Origin: Actinomycetes bacterium | GTDB lineage: Bacteria; Actinomycetota; Acidimicrobiia; Acidimicrobiales; Microtrichaceae | DNA: 7,227 nucleotides | Assembly: GCA_023423215.1 (NCBI GenBank) | Contig: JAFAFZ010000577.1 | Span: forward strand, 1 to 7,227 | Direction of reading: 5' to 3' | Shown here: piece by piece, positions 1 to 5,218 of the stretch | How positions within the stretch are numbered: the first letter of the stretch is position 1 | Layout: the number at the start of each line of letters is the position of its first letter | The notes under the pieces: generated by a model | The model's input: only the letters and a program-made list of their open reading frames with translations | Database searches by the model: none | What the model was told of the DNA's origin: nothing | Program-made: the position numbers and the translations under genes

Positions 1-48
1 TGCGCGCTCGGCACGCACGATCGCACCGGGAGGGGCCGGCGTCTCAGC

Positions 49-1149
49 TCACTGGCAGCGCGACGCCTGGACCACCGCCGTGGTCGCGAGCACCGGGAAC
101 TCGGTGTAGACGACGGCACGCAGGTCCGGCGTCCCGAGGAACGCCCGTTGCGGACCCCATCGCGAGTCCTCGACCGCCGTCGGCGCCAACCGTCCGACGG
201 TGGCCAGGGTCGAGACGACACCCGTGCCGTCTCGGAGCTCGAGCGCCCCGTGGACGAGGTCGATGGCGCGCAGGGTCACGGCACGTCCGAGGTCGTCGAT
301 CTGCGCTGCCCCGAACATCCCCTGGCCCAGGGAGGTGAGCGTCGACGAGGCCAGCTCGTAGGACCACAGTCGCGACTGGACGACGCCGGAGACGACGAGG
401 TCCGCCTCGAACAGCGCGAAGGTCCCGCTCGGGCTCATCGACCGGACACGGACGTCCTCCCACAGCGGGTGGGCGACCGCGATCGCGTCGAACCCGGGCT
501 GCAGCGAGGTCGACGACCCGGTCGCGTGGTCCCGCCCGCCGTCGTGGCGCCCCGACGCCGACGCTCCGCCACTGCTGTAGTAGCCGATCCCCGTCCAGGT
601 GCCGACGACCTCGTCCGTGAGCGACTCGGTGACCACGACGGTCGGGGCCATGACCTCGTCCTCCCACGCGACGAGCGTCGCATCCGGACCGGTCATCCGG
701 AACTGCAGGCCGGGGTTCGGTGGCGTCAACGGCGTGATGGTGTCCGTCGCTCGGTCCCAACGGACCACCCGGCGCGGACCGTGCTCGTCCGGCGGGACCT
801 GGTAGGCGACGGCGGACCCGTCATCGGCCACGGCGACGGCTGCTGGGTCATCGCTGCTCTCGGTCGAGGTCGCGCCGACCGACACGGGTGGCGCGACGCT
901 GCCGATCTCCCTCAGGCTCAGCCGCAGCTCGCCGGCGACGGTGCGGGACGTGACCAGCCATCTGCCGTTCGCCGAGACGCCACGCGCGATCGAGAAGTCG
1001 GTCTGGTCGGTCGTCTCGACCGCCACCTTCTGTCGCGCCGGACAGGGCGGCACCACGCCGCCGCCTCCACCGTCCGGCGGGACACATCCCGCCACGATCG
1101 ATGCCGTCGCCACGAGCGCGCCGAGCACGCCCCATCTGCGGAACGTCAT
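49..1149 (-). CDS. Secreted lipoprotein with a WD40/TolB-like beta-propeller
   Basis: This encodes 366 residues. The start is the ATG at 1149: it is preceded by a GGGAG ribosome site six bases away (1156-1160) and begins a typical lipoprotein signal (basic FRRW, hydrophobic stretch, lipobox V19-A20-G21-C22). A longer reading to 1218 would put 23 polar residues before the signal and is unlikely. After the lipidated Cys there is a short Pro/Gly linker. The rest repeats a motif of the form (S/D)-x-x-G-x-x-V about six or seven times (for example SANGRWLV, VADDGSAVAY, SPSGTFALF, IDDLGRAVTL). This is the usual look of beta-propeller blades in TolB/WD40-like proteins. The only other cysteines are C36 and C365, near the two ends of the propeller. 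It should be anchored on the outer face of the membrane after LspA processing. No enzymatic motif is visible; a binding or scaffold role is inference. Confidence 0.82.
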   Translation of the reverse strand: MTFRRWGVLGALVATASIVAGCVPPDGGGGGVVPPCPARQKVAVETTDQTDFSIARGVSANGRWLVTSRTVAGELRLSLREIGSVAPPVSVGATSTESSDDPAAVAVADDGSAVAYQVPPDEHGPRRVVRWDRATDTITPLTPPNPGLQFRMTGPDATLVAWEDEVMAPTVVVTESLTDEVVGTWTGIGYYSSGGASASGRHDGGRDHATGSSTSLQPGFDAIAVAHPLWEDVRVRSMSPSGTFALFEADLVVSGVVQSRLWSYELASSTLTSLGQGMFGAAQIDDLGRAVTLRAIDLVHGALELRDGTGVVSTLATVGRLAPTAVEDSRWGPQRAFLGTPDLRAVVYTEFPVLATTAVVQASRCQ

Positions 1150-1202
1150 GTTCCTCTCCCTCGTTCTGGCCCCGGGACTCCGGGGACACCCTTCCGGGCG
1201 CC

Positions 1203-1208
1203 ACCGTA
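1203..1208 (-). promoter_or_regulatory. Possible -10 box (TACGGT) for the lipoprotein gene
   Basis: TACGGT on the minus strand fits the actinobacterial TANNNT -10 pattern and would give a leader of about 47 nt before the lipoprotein ATG. No convincing -35 element is seen, and the box lies directly after a hairpin. Low confidence. Confidence 0.25.
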
Positions 1209-1209
1209 G

Positions 1210-1234
1210 CCCCTCCACCGGAGCGACGGAGGGG
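1210..1234 (-). terminator. Hairpin terminator after bpa
   Basis: A perfect 7-bp inverted repeat (CCCCTCC at 1210-1216, GGAGGGG at 1228-1234) with an 11-nt loop begins five bases beyond the bpa stop codon. It has no U-tract, which is common for GC-rich actinobacterial terminators. It separates bpa from the lipoprotein gene downstream. Confidence 0.5.
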
Positions 1235-1239
1235 ACGAC

Positions 1240-1767
1240 TCAGATGTAGCCGGGACCGCCCGCGGCCGGCGCCGGAGCCGGCCCACCGGGGAGCTGCCCC
1301 CGCATGCCGTCGAGCTGCTGGCGGGCGGCCATCTGCTGGGCGACCAGCGTCGCCTGGATGCCGTGGAACAGGCCCTCGAGCCACCCCACGAGCTGTGCCT
1401 GCGCCATGCGCAGCTCGGCCTCGCTCGGCGGCTCCTCGGCCGAGAAGTCGAACGACAGCGAGTCGAGCTCCTCGCCCAGGTCGGGCGACAGCGACGACTT
1501 CAGCTCGGTGACCGAGCTCTCGTAGATGCGCTTCAGCTGGCCGCGGGCGGCGTCGTCGAGGGAGGTGTTGCGGACCTCCTCGAGGAGCTGCTTCACCATC
1601 GCGCCGATGCGGATGATCTTGGCCGGGGAGCCGATGCCGTTCTCGTCCGTGCCCTCGCCGTCGGCCACCGCCACGTCACCCGCCGGCTCCACGCCGTCGG
1701 GGGTGAGGGTCTCACGGGGGGCCTCGGCGGTCGGAGGGGACGGGATGGTGGGATCGACGTCGGACAT
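1240..1767 (-). CDS. bpa: Bacterial proteasome activator Bpa (Rv3780 family)
   Basis: This 175-residue protein matches the Bpa family (Mycobacterium tuberculosis Rv3780, also called PafE). Bpa forms a dodecameric ring that docks on the 20S proteasome and opens its gate without ATP, so that unfolded or selected proteins can be degraded. Residues 1-48 are a Pro/acidic, probably disordered tail. The helical core runs from about 49 to 155 and includes the hallmark segments RIGAMVKQLLEEVR (53-66), ELRMAQAQLVGWLEGLFHGIQ (from 118) and AQQMAAR (143-149). A Pro/Ala/Gly linker leads to the C-terminus. That end reads P-G-Y-I, whereas the mycobacterial protein ends G-Q-Y-L, the gate-opening motif; the penultimate Tyr is kept. 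Length is close to the mycobacterial protein (about 175-180 residues). The ATG at 1767 has only a weak AGGA upstream and may be used leaderless. A 20S proteasome is expected elsewhere in this genome. Confidence 0.93.
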   Translation of the reverse strand: MSDVDPTIPSPPTAEAPRETLTPDGVEPAGDVAVADGEGTDENGIGSPAKIIRIGAMVKQLLEEVRNTSLDDAARGQLKRIYESSVTELKSSLSPDLGEELDSLSFDFSAEEPPSEAELRMAQAQLVGWLEGLFHGIQATLVAQQMAARQQLDGMRGQLPGGPAPAPAAGGPGYI

Positions 1768-1773
1768 GCCGGG

Positions 1774-1779
1774 ATCCTA
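1774..1779 (-). promoter_or_regulatory. -10 box (TAGGAT) of bpa, placed for leaderless transcription
   Basis: TAGGAT on the minus strand ends six bases before the bpa ATG. Transcription from the usual distance would therefore start at or next to the A of the start codon, giving a leaderless mRNA. This fits the lack of a good ribosome binding site. No clear -35 hexamer is seen; GC-rich direct repeats occupy that region. Confidence 0.5.
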
Positions 1780-1783
1780 CCCA

Positions 1784-1813
1784 GGCGCCCCGGGCGCCGA
1801 ACTCGGGCGCCGA
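1784..1813. repeat. GGCGCC-containing direct repeats between the phosphodiesterase gene and bpa
   Basis: CGGGCGCCGA occurs twice (1791-1800 and 1804-1813), 13 bp apart start to start, and a third GGCGCC lies at 1784-1789. The copies can also fold: GGCGCC at 1793-1798 and 1806-1811 pair around a 7-nt loop, about 30 bases beyond the phosphodiesterase stop. The element could be that gene's terminator, a binding site over the -35 region of bpa, or both. Confidence 0.4.
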
Positions 1814-1841
1814 CGGCCCCGCTGGGGGTGCGCGAGGGCGG

Positions 1842-2993
1842 TCAGGCGTGCGCGACGAGCAGCGGGACCATCATCTCGGCCCAGGTGAGCGATCCGTGGC
1901 GGCCCTGCAGCACGAACGGGCCCGTGTCGGCGGGGTCCTCGAACGCGATCGGCTCACGGGCGACGAGCGCCACGTCGCCGAGGCGGGACAGCGGGCCGGG
2001 CAGCACCTTGGGCCCGAACCAGCACTCGTCCAGGGTCTGCTCGCGCGAGACGACCCACGCCAGGTCGGAGTGGTGCGCCGCGGCCGCGGCCAGCAGGTCC
2101 TGCTCGGCACCCGGGTAGGCGTGCAGCCAGCGGAAGCGCCCCTCACCCGACTGCTGCTGCACGTGGCTCAGCCCCTCGGGGTTGGGCAGGTGCACCCGCT
2201 TGCCGACGTCGACCTGTCCGTGGTCGGCCGTGATGACCAGCGCGGCGTTCGCCGGCAGCTCCTGGATCAGGTACTCGACCATGCGGTCCACGAACACCAG
2301 CTCGGAGTCGTAGAAGGAGTCGAGCCCGTACTCGTGGGCGACCTTGTCGATGCCGTCGTAGTAGGCGTAGATGAACGGCTCGCCGGCGCGGAGCTGGTGC
2401 CCGATCTCCGCGACGAGCGTCGAGTTCATGCGGTACGGCACGTGGCGGCAGCCACCGAGGTGCACACGCGTGAACCCGGTGTCGCGGAACTCCGCCCGCA
2501 CGACGACCGGGGGCCGCTGCCCGCCGAACGCGACGTCGTGCTGGATCGACTCCGGCGGGATCGCCTCTCGGGCGTCGCCCTTCGAGGTCGTCCAACGCAG
2601 GACGTTCAAGATGTCGTGGTCGATCGACATCCGGTAGCCGATGACCCCGTGCTCTCCCGGGGTCAGGCCCGTCGAGATGGAGGTCAGCGCCGTCGCGGTC
2701 GTCGTCGGAGCGACGGTCGTGATGGGCTTCGCCTCCATCTGCGTGAACCCGCGCAGCAGGTCGCGGCGGTCCAGCATCTGCTCCCAGCCAAGTCCGTCGA
2801 GCACGAGCAGCACGATCTGCTCGGCTCCGGCGATCGAGGCCGGGAACCATTCGGGAGGGTGGTCGGGATCGTCCAGCAGGACGTCGACGACGTTGGTGGT
2901 GCACGCGCCCTCGTAGTCGGGGAGGATCACCCCGTCACCCGACGGCTGAACTGCTGTTGGCCATGCCGTCACGGCCGCCGATGCTTCGCCCAC
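1842..2993 (-). CDS. Alkaline phosphatase family protein (nucleotide pyrophosphatase/phosphodiesterase fold)
   Basis: This encodes 383 residues of the type I phosphodiesterase/nucleotide pyrophosphatase family, which cleaves phosphoester or pyrophosphate bonds with two metal ions. The expected ligand set is present in order: D66 in LVLDGLGW, the nucleophile Thr (T99 by alignment with the NPP motif, within PTTTATALTSISTG at 96-109), D216 and H220 (DKVAH), D257-H258 (TADHG) and H366 (GRHG). There is no signal peptide or membrane segment, so it should act in the cytoplasm; the substrate cannot be told from sequence. The start is the GTG at 2993, preceded by GAGGAG (3003-3008) nine bases away. 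The open frame continues upstream to 3470, but that part runs antisense to the Rrf2 gene and is not homologous-looking. It is divergent from the Rrf2 regulator, so shared regulation is possible. Confidence 0.88.
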   Translation of the reverse strand: MGEASAAVTAWPTAVQPSGDGVILPDYEGACTTNVVDVLLDDPDHPPEWFPASIAGAEQIVLLVLDGLGWEQMLDRRDLLRGFTQMEAKPITTVAPTTTATALTSISTGLTPGEHGVIGYRMSIDHDILNVLRWTTSKGDAREAIPPESIQHDVAFGGQRPPVVVRAEFRDTGFTRVHLGGCRHVPYRMNSTLVAEIGHQLRAGEPFIYAYYDGIDKVAHEYGLDSFYDSELVFVDRMVEYLIQELPANAALVITADHGQVDVGKRVHLPNPEGLSHVQQQSGEGRFRWLHAYPGAEQDLLAAAAAHHSDLAWVVSREQTLDECWFGPKVLPGPLSRLGDVALVAREPIAFEDPADTGPFVLQGRHGSLTWAEMMVPLLVAHA

Positions 2994-3025
2994 CGTTGGT
3001 GTCTCCTCGTATCCGTGCCCCTGAC

Positions 3026-3031
3026 ACGCTA
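3026..3031 (-). promoter_or_regulatory. Candidate -10 box (TAGCGT) of the phosphodiesterase gene
   Basis: TAGCGT on the minus strand would start a transcript near 3019, leaving a 26-nt leader that contains the GAGGAG ribosome site. A TTGCGT lies 19 bases further upstream as a possible -35. Position fits; the hexamers are only moderately good. Confidence 0.4.
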
Positions 3032-3066
3032 CCGAGGTTCGGGGGGCGAGACGCAACAATGGGATC

Positions 3067-3096
3067 GACCCGTCGGGCGGCGGACCCGTGCGGGCG
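3067..3096. repeat. Tandem GC-rich dyads upstream of the Rrf2 gene
   Basis: GACCCGT-CGGGCG (3067-3079) and GACCCGTGCGGGCG (3083-3096) form an imperfect 16-bp-period direct repeat. Each copy contains an inverted repeat, CCCG-N-CGGG or CCCG-NN-CGGG. The pair lies just upstream of the Rrf2 -10 box, across the -35 region, between the two divergent genes. It is a candidate operator, with the caveat that such dyads also arise by chance in very GC-rich DNA. Confidence 0.35.
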
Positions 3097-3115
3097 TCGC
3101 GGCGCTCCGCCCGCC

Positions 3116-3121
3116 TAGCAT
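3116..3121 (+). promoter_or_regulatory. -10 box (TAGCAT) of the Rrf2 gene, placed for leaderless transcription
   Basis: TAGCAT ends seven bases before the GTG at 3129, so transcription would begin at or next to that start codon. The ATG at 3120 lies inside the box itself and could not then be translated. This supports GTG 3129 as the true start. Confidence 0.5.
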
Positions 3122-3128
3122 GGGCGGC

Positions 3129-3596
3129 GTGAAGGTCTCGACCAGAGGTGACTACGCGAGCCGTGCGCTGCTCTCGCTCGCACTGCACCGCGACGACGGC
3201 CCCACGTCGGTCCGTGACATCGCCGAGCGCACCGGCCTGCCCCAGCCCTACCTCGAGCAGATCCTCCTGGCGCTCAAGGGCGCCGGCCTCGTCCGCTCGA
3301 AGCGTGGCGTGGGCGGCGGCTACGTGCTGGCCCGCCCCGCCGAGGAGATGACGCTCGCGCAGATCGTCTCGGCGGTCGACGGTCCGATCCAGGCCGGCGA
3401 CTTCGGCCAGCCGCACACCGACGGCTCCTGCGACCACGAGGGCCAGTGCGTGCTCCTCGCCATCTGGCACGACGTGAGCGGCAAGATGCGCGCCCTGCTC
3501 GAGGCCTACACCCTGGCCGACCTGGCGGCGATCACCGAGGGCAACGAGCCCTGGCCGGGCGAGTCCGAGGCCGACCTCACCACCGCCGTCGTCTGA
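3129..3596 (+). CDS. Rrf2-family transcriptional regulator (IscR-like)
   Basis: This encodes 155 residues of the Rrf2 family, winged-helix regulators that often sense iron-sulfur clusters, nitric oxide or redox state. The N-terminus VKVSTRGDYASRALLSLA is the family signature. The recognition helix region is TGLPQPYLEQILLALKGAGLV (from 35), and the wing is SKRGVGGGYVLARP (57-70). In the sensor region there are two cysteines, C101 and C107, spaced CX5C and followed by VLLAIW. They match the second and third cluster ligands of E. coli IscR. The first ligand position holds Pro95, with His96 next to it, and the IscR His after the third Cys is Leu110. It may thus bind a cluster in a different way, or use the thiols as a redox switch. 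GTG 3129 is preferred over the in-frame ATG at 3120, which overlaps the -10 box. It is divergent from the phosphodiesterase gene and convergent with rluD. Confidence 0.9.
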   Translation: MKVSTRGDYASRALLSLALHRDDGPTSVRDIAERTGLPQPYLEQILLALKGAGLVRSKRGVGGGYVLARPAEEMTLAQIVSAVDGPIQAGDFGQPHTDGSCDHEGQCVLLAIWHDVSGKMRALLEAYTLADLAAITEGNEPWPGESEADLTTAVV

Positions 3597-3602
3597 GCGA
3601 AG

Positions 3603-3626
3603 CGGGCCGGCACCGGCTCAGGCCCG
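3603..3626. terminator. Shared hairpin terminator between the convergent Rrf2 and rluD genes
   Basis: CGGGCC (3603-3608) and GGCCCG (3621-3626) form a 6-bp stem with a 12-nt loop, in which GCCGG/CCGGC offers an alternative pairing. It starts six bases after the Rrf2 stop and ends right at the rluD stop, so it can act on both strands. There is no T-tract. Confidence 0.5.
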
Positions 3627-4574
3627 TCAGGACAGTCGCGCCAAGACCGTCGAGAGGTCGTCCGGCAGCGGCGAGGTGAACAGCACCTCGTCCCCGGTGC
3701 CCGGGTGCGTGAACGCCAGCTCGCGGGCGTGCAGGAACGGCCGCGGGACGGCGAAGCTGCGGCGCACCCCGCCGTAGGTGTCATCGCCGACGACCGCGTG
3801 GCCGATCGACGCCAGGTGCACCCGGATCTGGTGCGTGCGCCCGGTCTCGAGCTGACAGGTCAGCAGCGAGGCCTCGATCGGATCGGAGTACTCGGCGTCC
3901 ACGTGGTAGTGGGTGCGCGACGGACGGCCGTCGACCGCGACCGTCATGCGCAGCGGATCGCGCCGCGACCGCCCGATCGGCGCGTCGACGACGCCCTGCG
4001 CGTACTCGAGGCGCCGCCAGGCCAGCGCGGTGTAGATGCGACGGACCTCGTGCGACGCGAGCTGCGCGACCAGGTCCTCGTACGCCGCCGGCGTGCGGGC
4101 GACGACCAGCAGTCCCGAGGTGCCACGGTCGAGCCGGTGCACGAGCCCGGGACGCAGCGGCTCGCCGACCTCGGCCAGCTCCGGGTACCGGGCGATCAGG
4201 CCGTGCACCAGCGTCGAGCCCGAGTGCCCGGCACCGGGGTGGACCACCAGCCCCGGCGGCTTGTCGATCACGATCAGGTCGTCGTCCTCGTGGACCACGC
4301 CGAACTCGACCGACGGGTCGGCCACGACGACCTCGGCCGCGCGCACCGGATCGCGCAGGATCCGCACCGTGTCGCCGGCCGCCAGGCGCTGCGAGGGCTT
4401 CGTCGGCGTGCGATCGCCGACCGCCACCCCCTCCCCCACGATCAGGTCGACCGCCTCGGCGCGCGAGCAGTCGGTCAGCAGGGCGACGACGCGATCGATG
4501 CGTTCGCCGTCGAGCGCGTCCGGGATCACCTCGACCAGGAACGGCTCGTCGGCCGGCCCGACCGGATCACCCAT
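3627..4574 (-). CDS. rluD: 23S rRNA pseudouridine synthase, RluA/RluD family
   Basis: This 315-residue enzyme isomerises uridine to pseudouridine in 23S rRNA; RluD modifies the helix 69 positions in E. coli. An S4 RNA-binding domain lies at about 20-80 (GERIDRVVALL and the following basic/glycine-rich turn). The catalytic domain follows, with IDKPPGLVVHPG (103-114), the active-site motif HRLDRGTSGLLVVA (146-159, catalytic Asp149), and ETGRTHQIRVH (243-253) followed by GHAVVGDDTYGG. The length and domain order are normal for RluD. Its ATG at 4574 overlaps the end of lspA by eight bases (ATGGGTGA), with GAGGG five bases upstream, so translation is probably coupled to lspA. The family call is firm. 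RluD rather than another RluA-type member is inferred from the S4 domain and the position after lspA. Confidence 0.92.
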   Translation of the reverse strand: MGDPVGPADEPFLVEVIPDALDGERIDRVVALLTDCSRAEAVDLIVGEGVAVGDRTPTKPSQRLAAGDTVRILRDPVRAAEVVVADPSVEFGVVHEDDDLIVIDKPPGLVVHPGAGHSGSTLVHGLIARYPELAEVGEPLRPGLVHRLDRGTSGLLVVARTPAAYEDLVAQLASHEVRRIYTALAWRRLEYAQGVVDAPIGRSRRDPLRMTVAVDGRPSRTHYHVDAEYSDPIEASLLTCQLETGRTHQIRVHLASIGHAVVGDDTYGGVRRSFAVPRPFLHARELAFTHPGTGDEVLFTSPLPDDLSTVLARLS

Positions 4575-5211
4575 CCGAGCCCTCGGGTGCCGCGCCCGCC
4601 GCGGCGCCGGCGACCTGCTCGCCCGCCGTCGACGGACCGTCCTGCTCGTCGTCCTCGTCGGTCGAGGTGCGCAGGCCGAGGATCGCCAGCGCCAGACCGC
4701 CGACGACGATCGCCGCGTCGGCGACGTTGAACACCGGCCACCACTGCAGGTCGATGAAGTCGACGACGGCGCCACTCATGAAGCCCTCGGAGACCGCGCC
4801 CTCCTCCGAGAGGACCTCGCCGACCCGGGCCGCCCGGTCGATCACGTTGCCGAAGGCCCCGCCGATCACCACGCCGATGAGCACCAGCTGGAGCACCGAC
4901 GTGACCTTGCGCGCCATGACCAGCAGCACGACGGTGATGACGATCGCGATCAGGCCGATGAGCGCACCGCCGCCCTCGAGCGCCGAGAACGCCATCCCGG
5001 TGTTGAACTCCAGGTTGAAGCGCAGGGTCCCGACCAGGTCGATCATCTGGTACGGGTAGAGGCGGTCGAGCGCCCACGCCTTGGACCACTGGTCGACCAC
5101 CAGCACGACGGCGACGGGCAGGAACACGGCCAGCCAGCGCTGCCAGGGACGGATGCGACGACGACCGCCCGGCTCGGTGGGCGCGATCGCCCCGCCGGGA
5201 TCGGTGCTCAC
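4567..5211 (-). CDS. lspA: Lipoprotein signal peptidase (signal peptidase II)
   Basis: This 214-residue membrane aspartyl protease cuts the signal peptide from diacylglyceryl-modified prolipoproteins. Four membrane segments are visible (about 27-39, 83-99, 105-118, 161-180). Conserved motifs are VDQWSK (D40, K44), FNTGMAFS (69-76), GGAFGNVIDR (117-126), VVDFID (D151) and FNVAD (D165). The Asp residues of the last two are the usual catalytic pair. Between GNVIDR and VVDF there are 26 residues from Asp to Asp, against about nine in well-known LspA proteins, so the outer loop carries a 17-residue or so insertion rich in Glu and Gly. An acidic/Ala-rich tail (183-214) extends into the cytoplasm. 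The start chosen is the GTG at 5211, seven bases after the DksA-like stop. The open frame continues further upstream but only as the antisense of well-supported coding sequence. The ribosome site is weak, suggesting coupling to the upstream gene. Confidence 0.92.
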   Translation of the reverse strand: MSTDPGGAIAPTEPGGRRRIRPWQRWLAVFLPVAVVLVVDQWSKAWALDRLYPYQMIDLVGTLRFNLEFNTGMAFSALEGGGALIGLIAIVITVVLLVMARKVTSVLQLVLIGVVIGGAFGNVIDRAARVGEVLSEEGAVSEGFMSGAVVDFIDLQWWPVFNVADAAIVVGGLALAILGLRTSTDEDDEQDGPSTAGEQVAGAAAGAAPEGSDG

Positions 5212-5218
5212 CGTGCGC

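Noticed and set aside
38..67. GGCGTC/GACGCC inverted repeat around the lipoprotein stop codon
   Set aside because: It is only 6 bp with an 18-nt spacer, lies partly within the coding sequence, and is expected by chance at this GC content.
1131..1149. Twin-arginine (Tat) signal in the lipoprotein leader (FRRW)
   Set aside because: The residues after RR do not fit the Tat consensus. The signal is better explained as a normal Sec lipoprotein leader.
1848..3128. Long open plus-strand frame in front of the Rrf2 gene, suggesting a 582-residue protein
   Set aside because: It is antisense to the phosphodiesterase gene, whose catalytic motifs are all intact. The Arg/Val/Asp-rich translation is typical of GC-rich shadow frames; only the last 155 residues are real.
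2994..3470. N-terminal extension of the phosphodiesterase up to 3470
   Set aside because: It would cover the Rrf2 gene on the opposite strand and has no recognisable domain. GTG 2993 has a good ribosome site at the right distance.
3705..4730. Plus-strand frame across rluD and lspA
   Set aside because: Antisense shadow of well-supported genes, with a composition dominated by Arg, Asp and Val.
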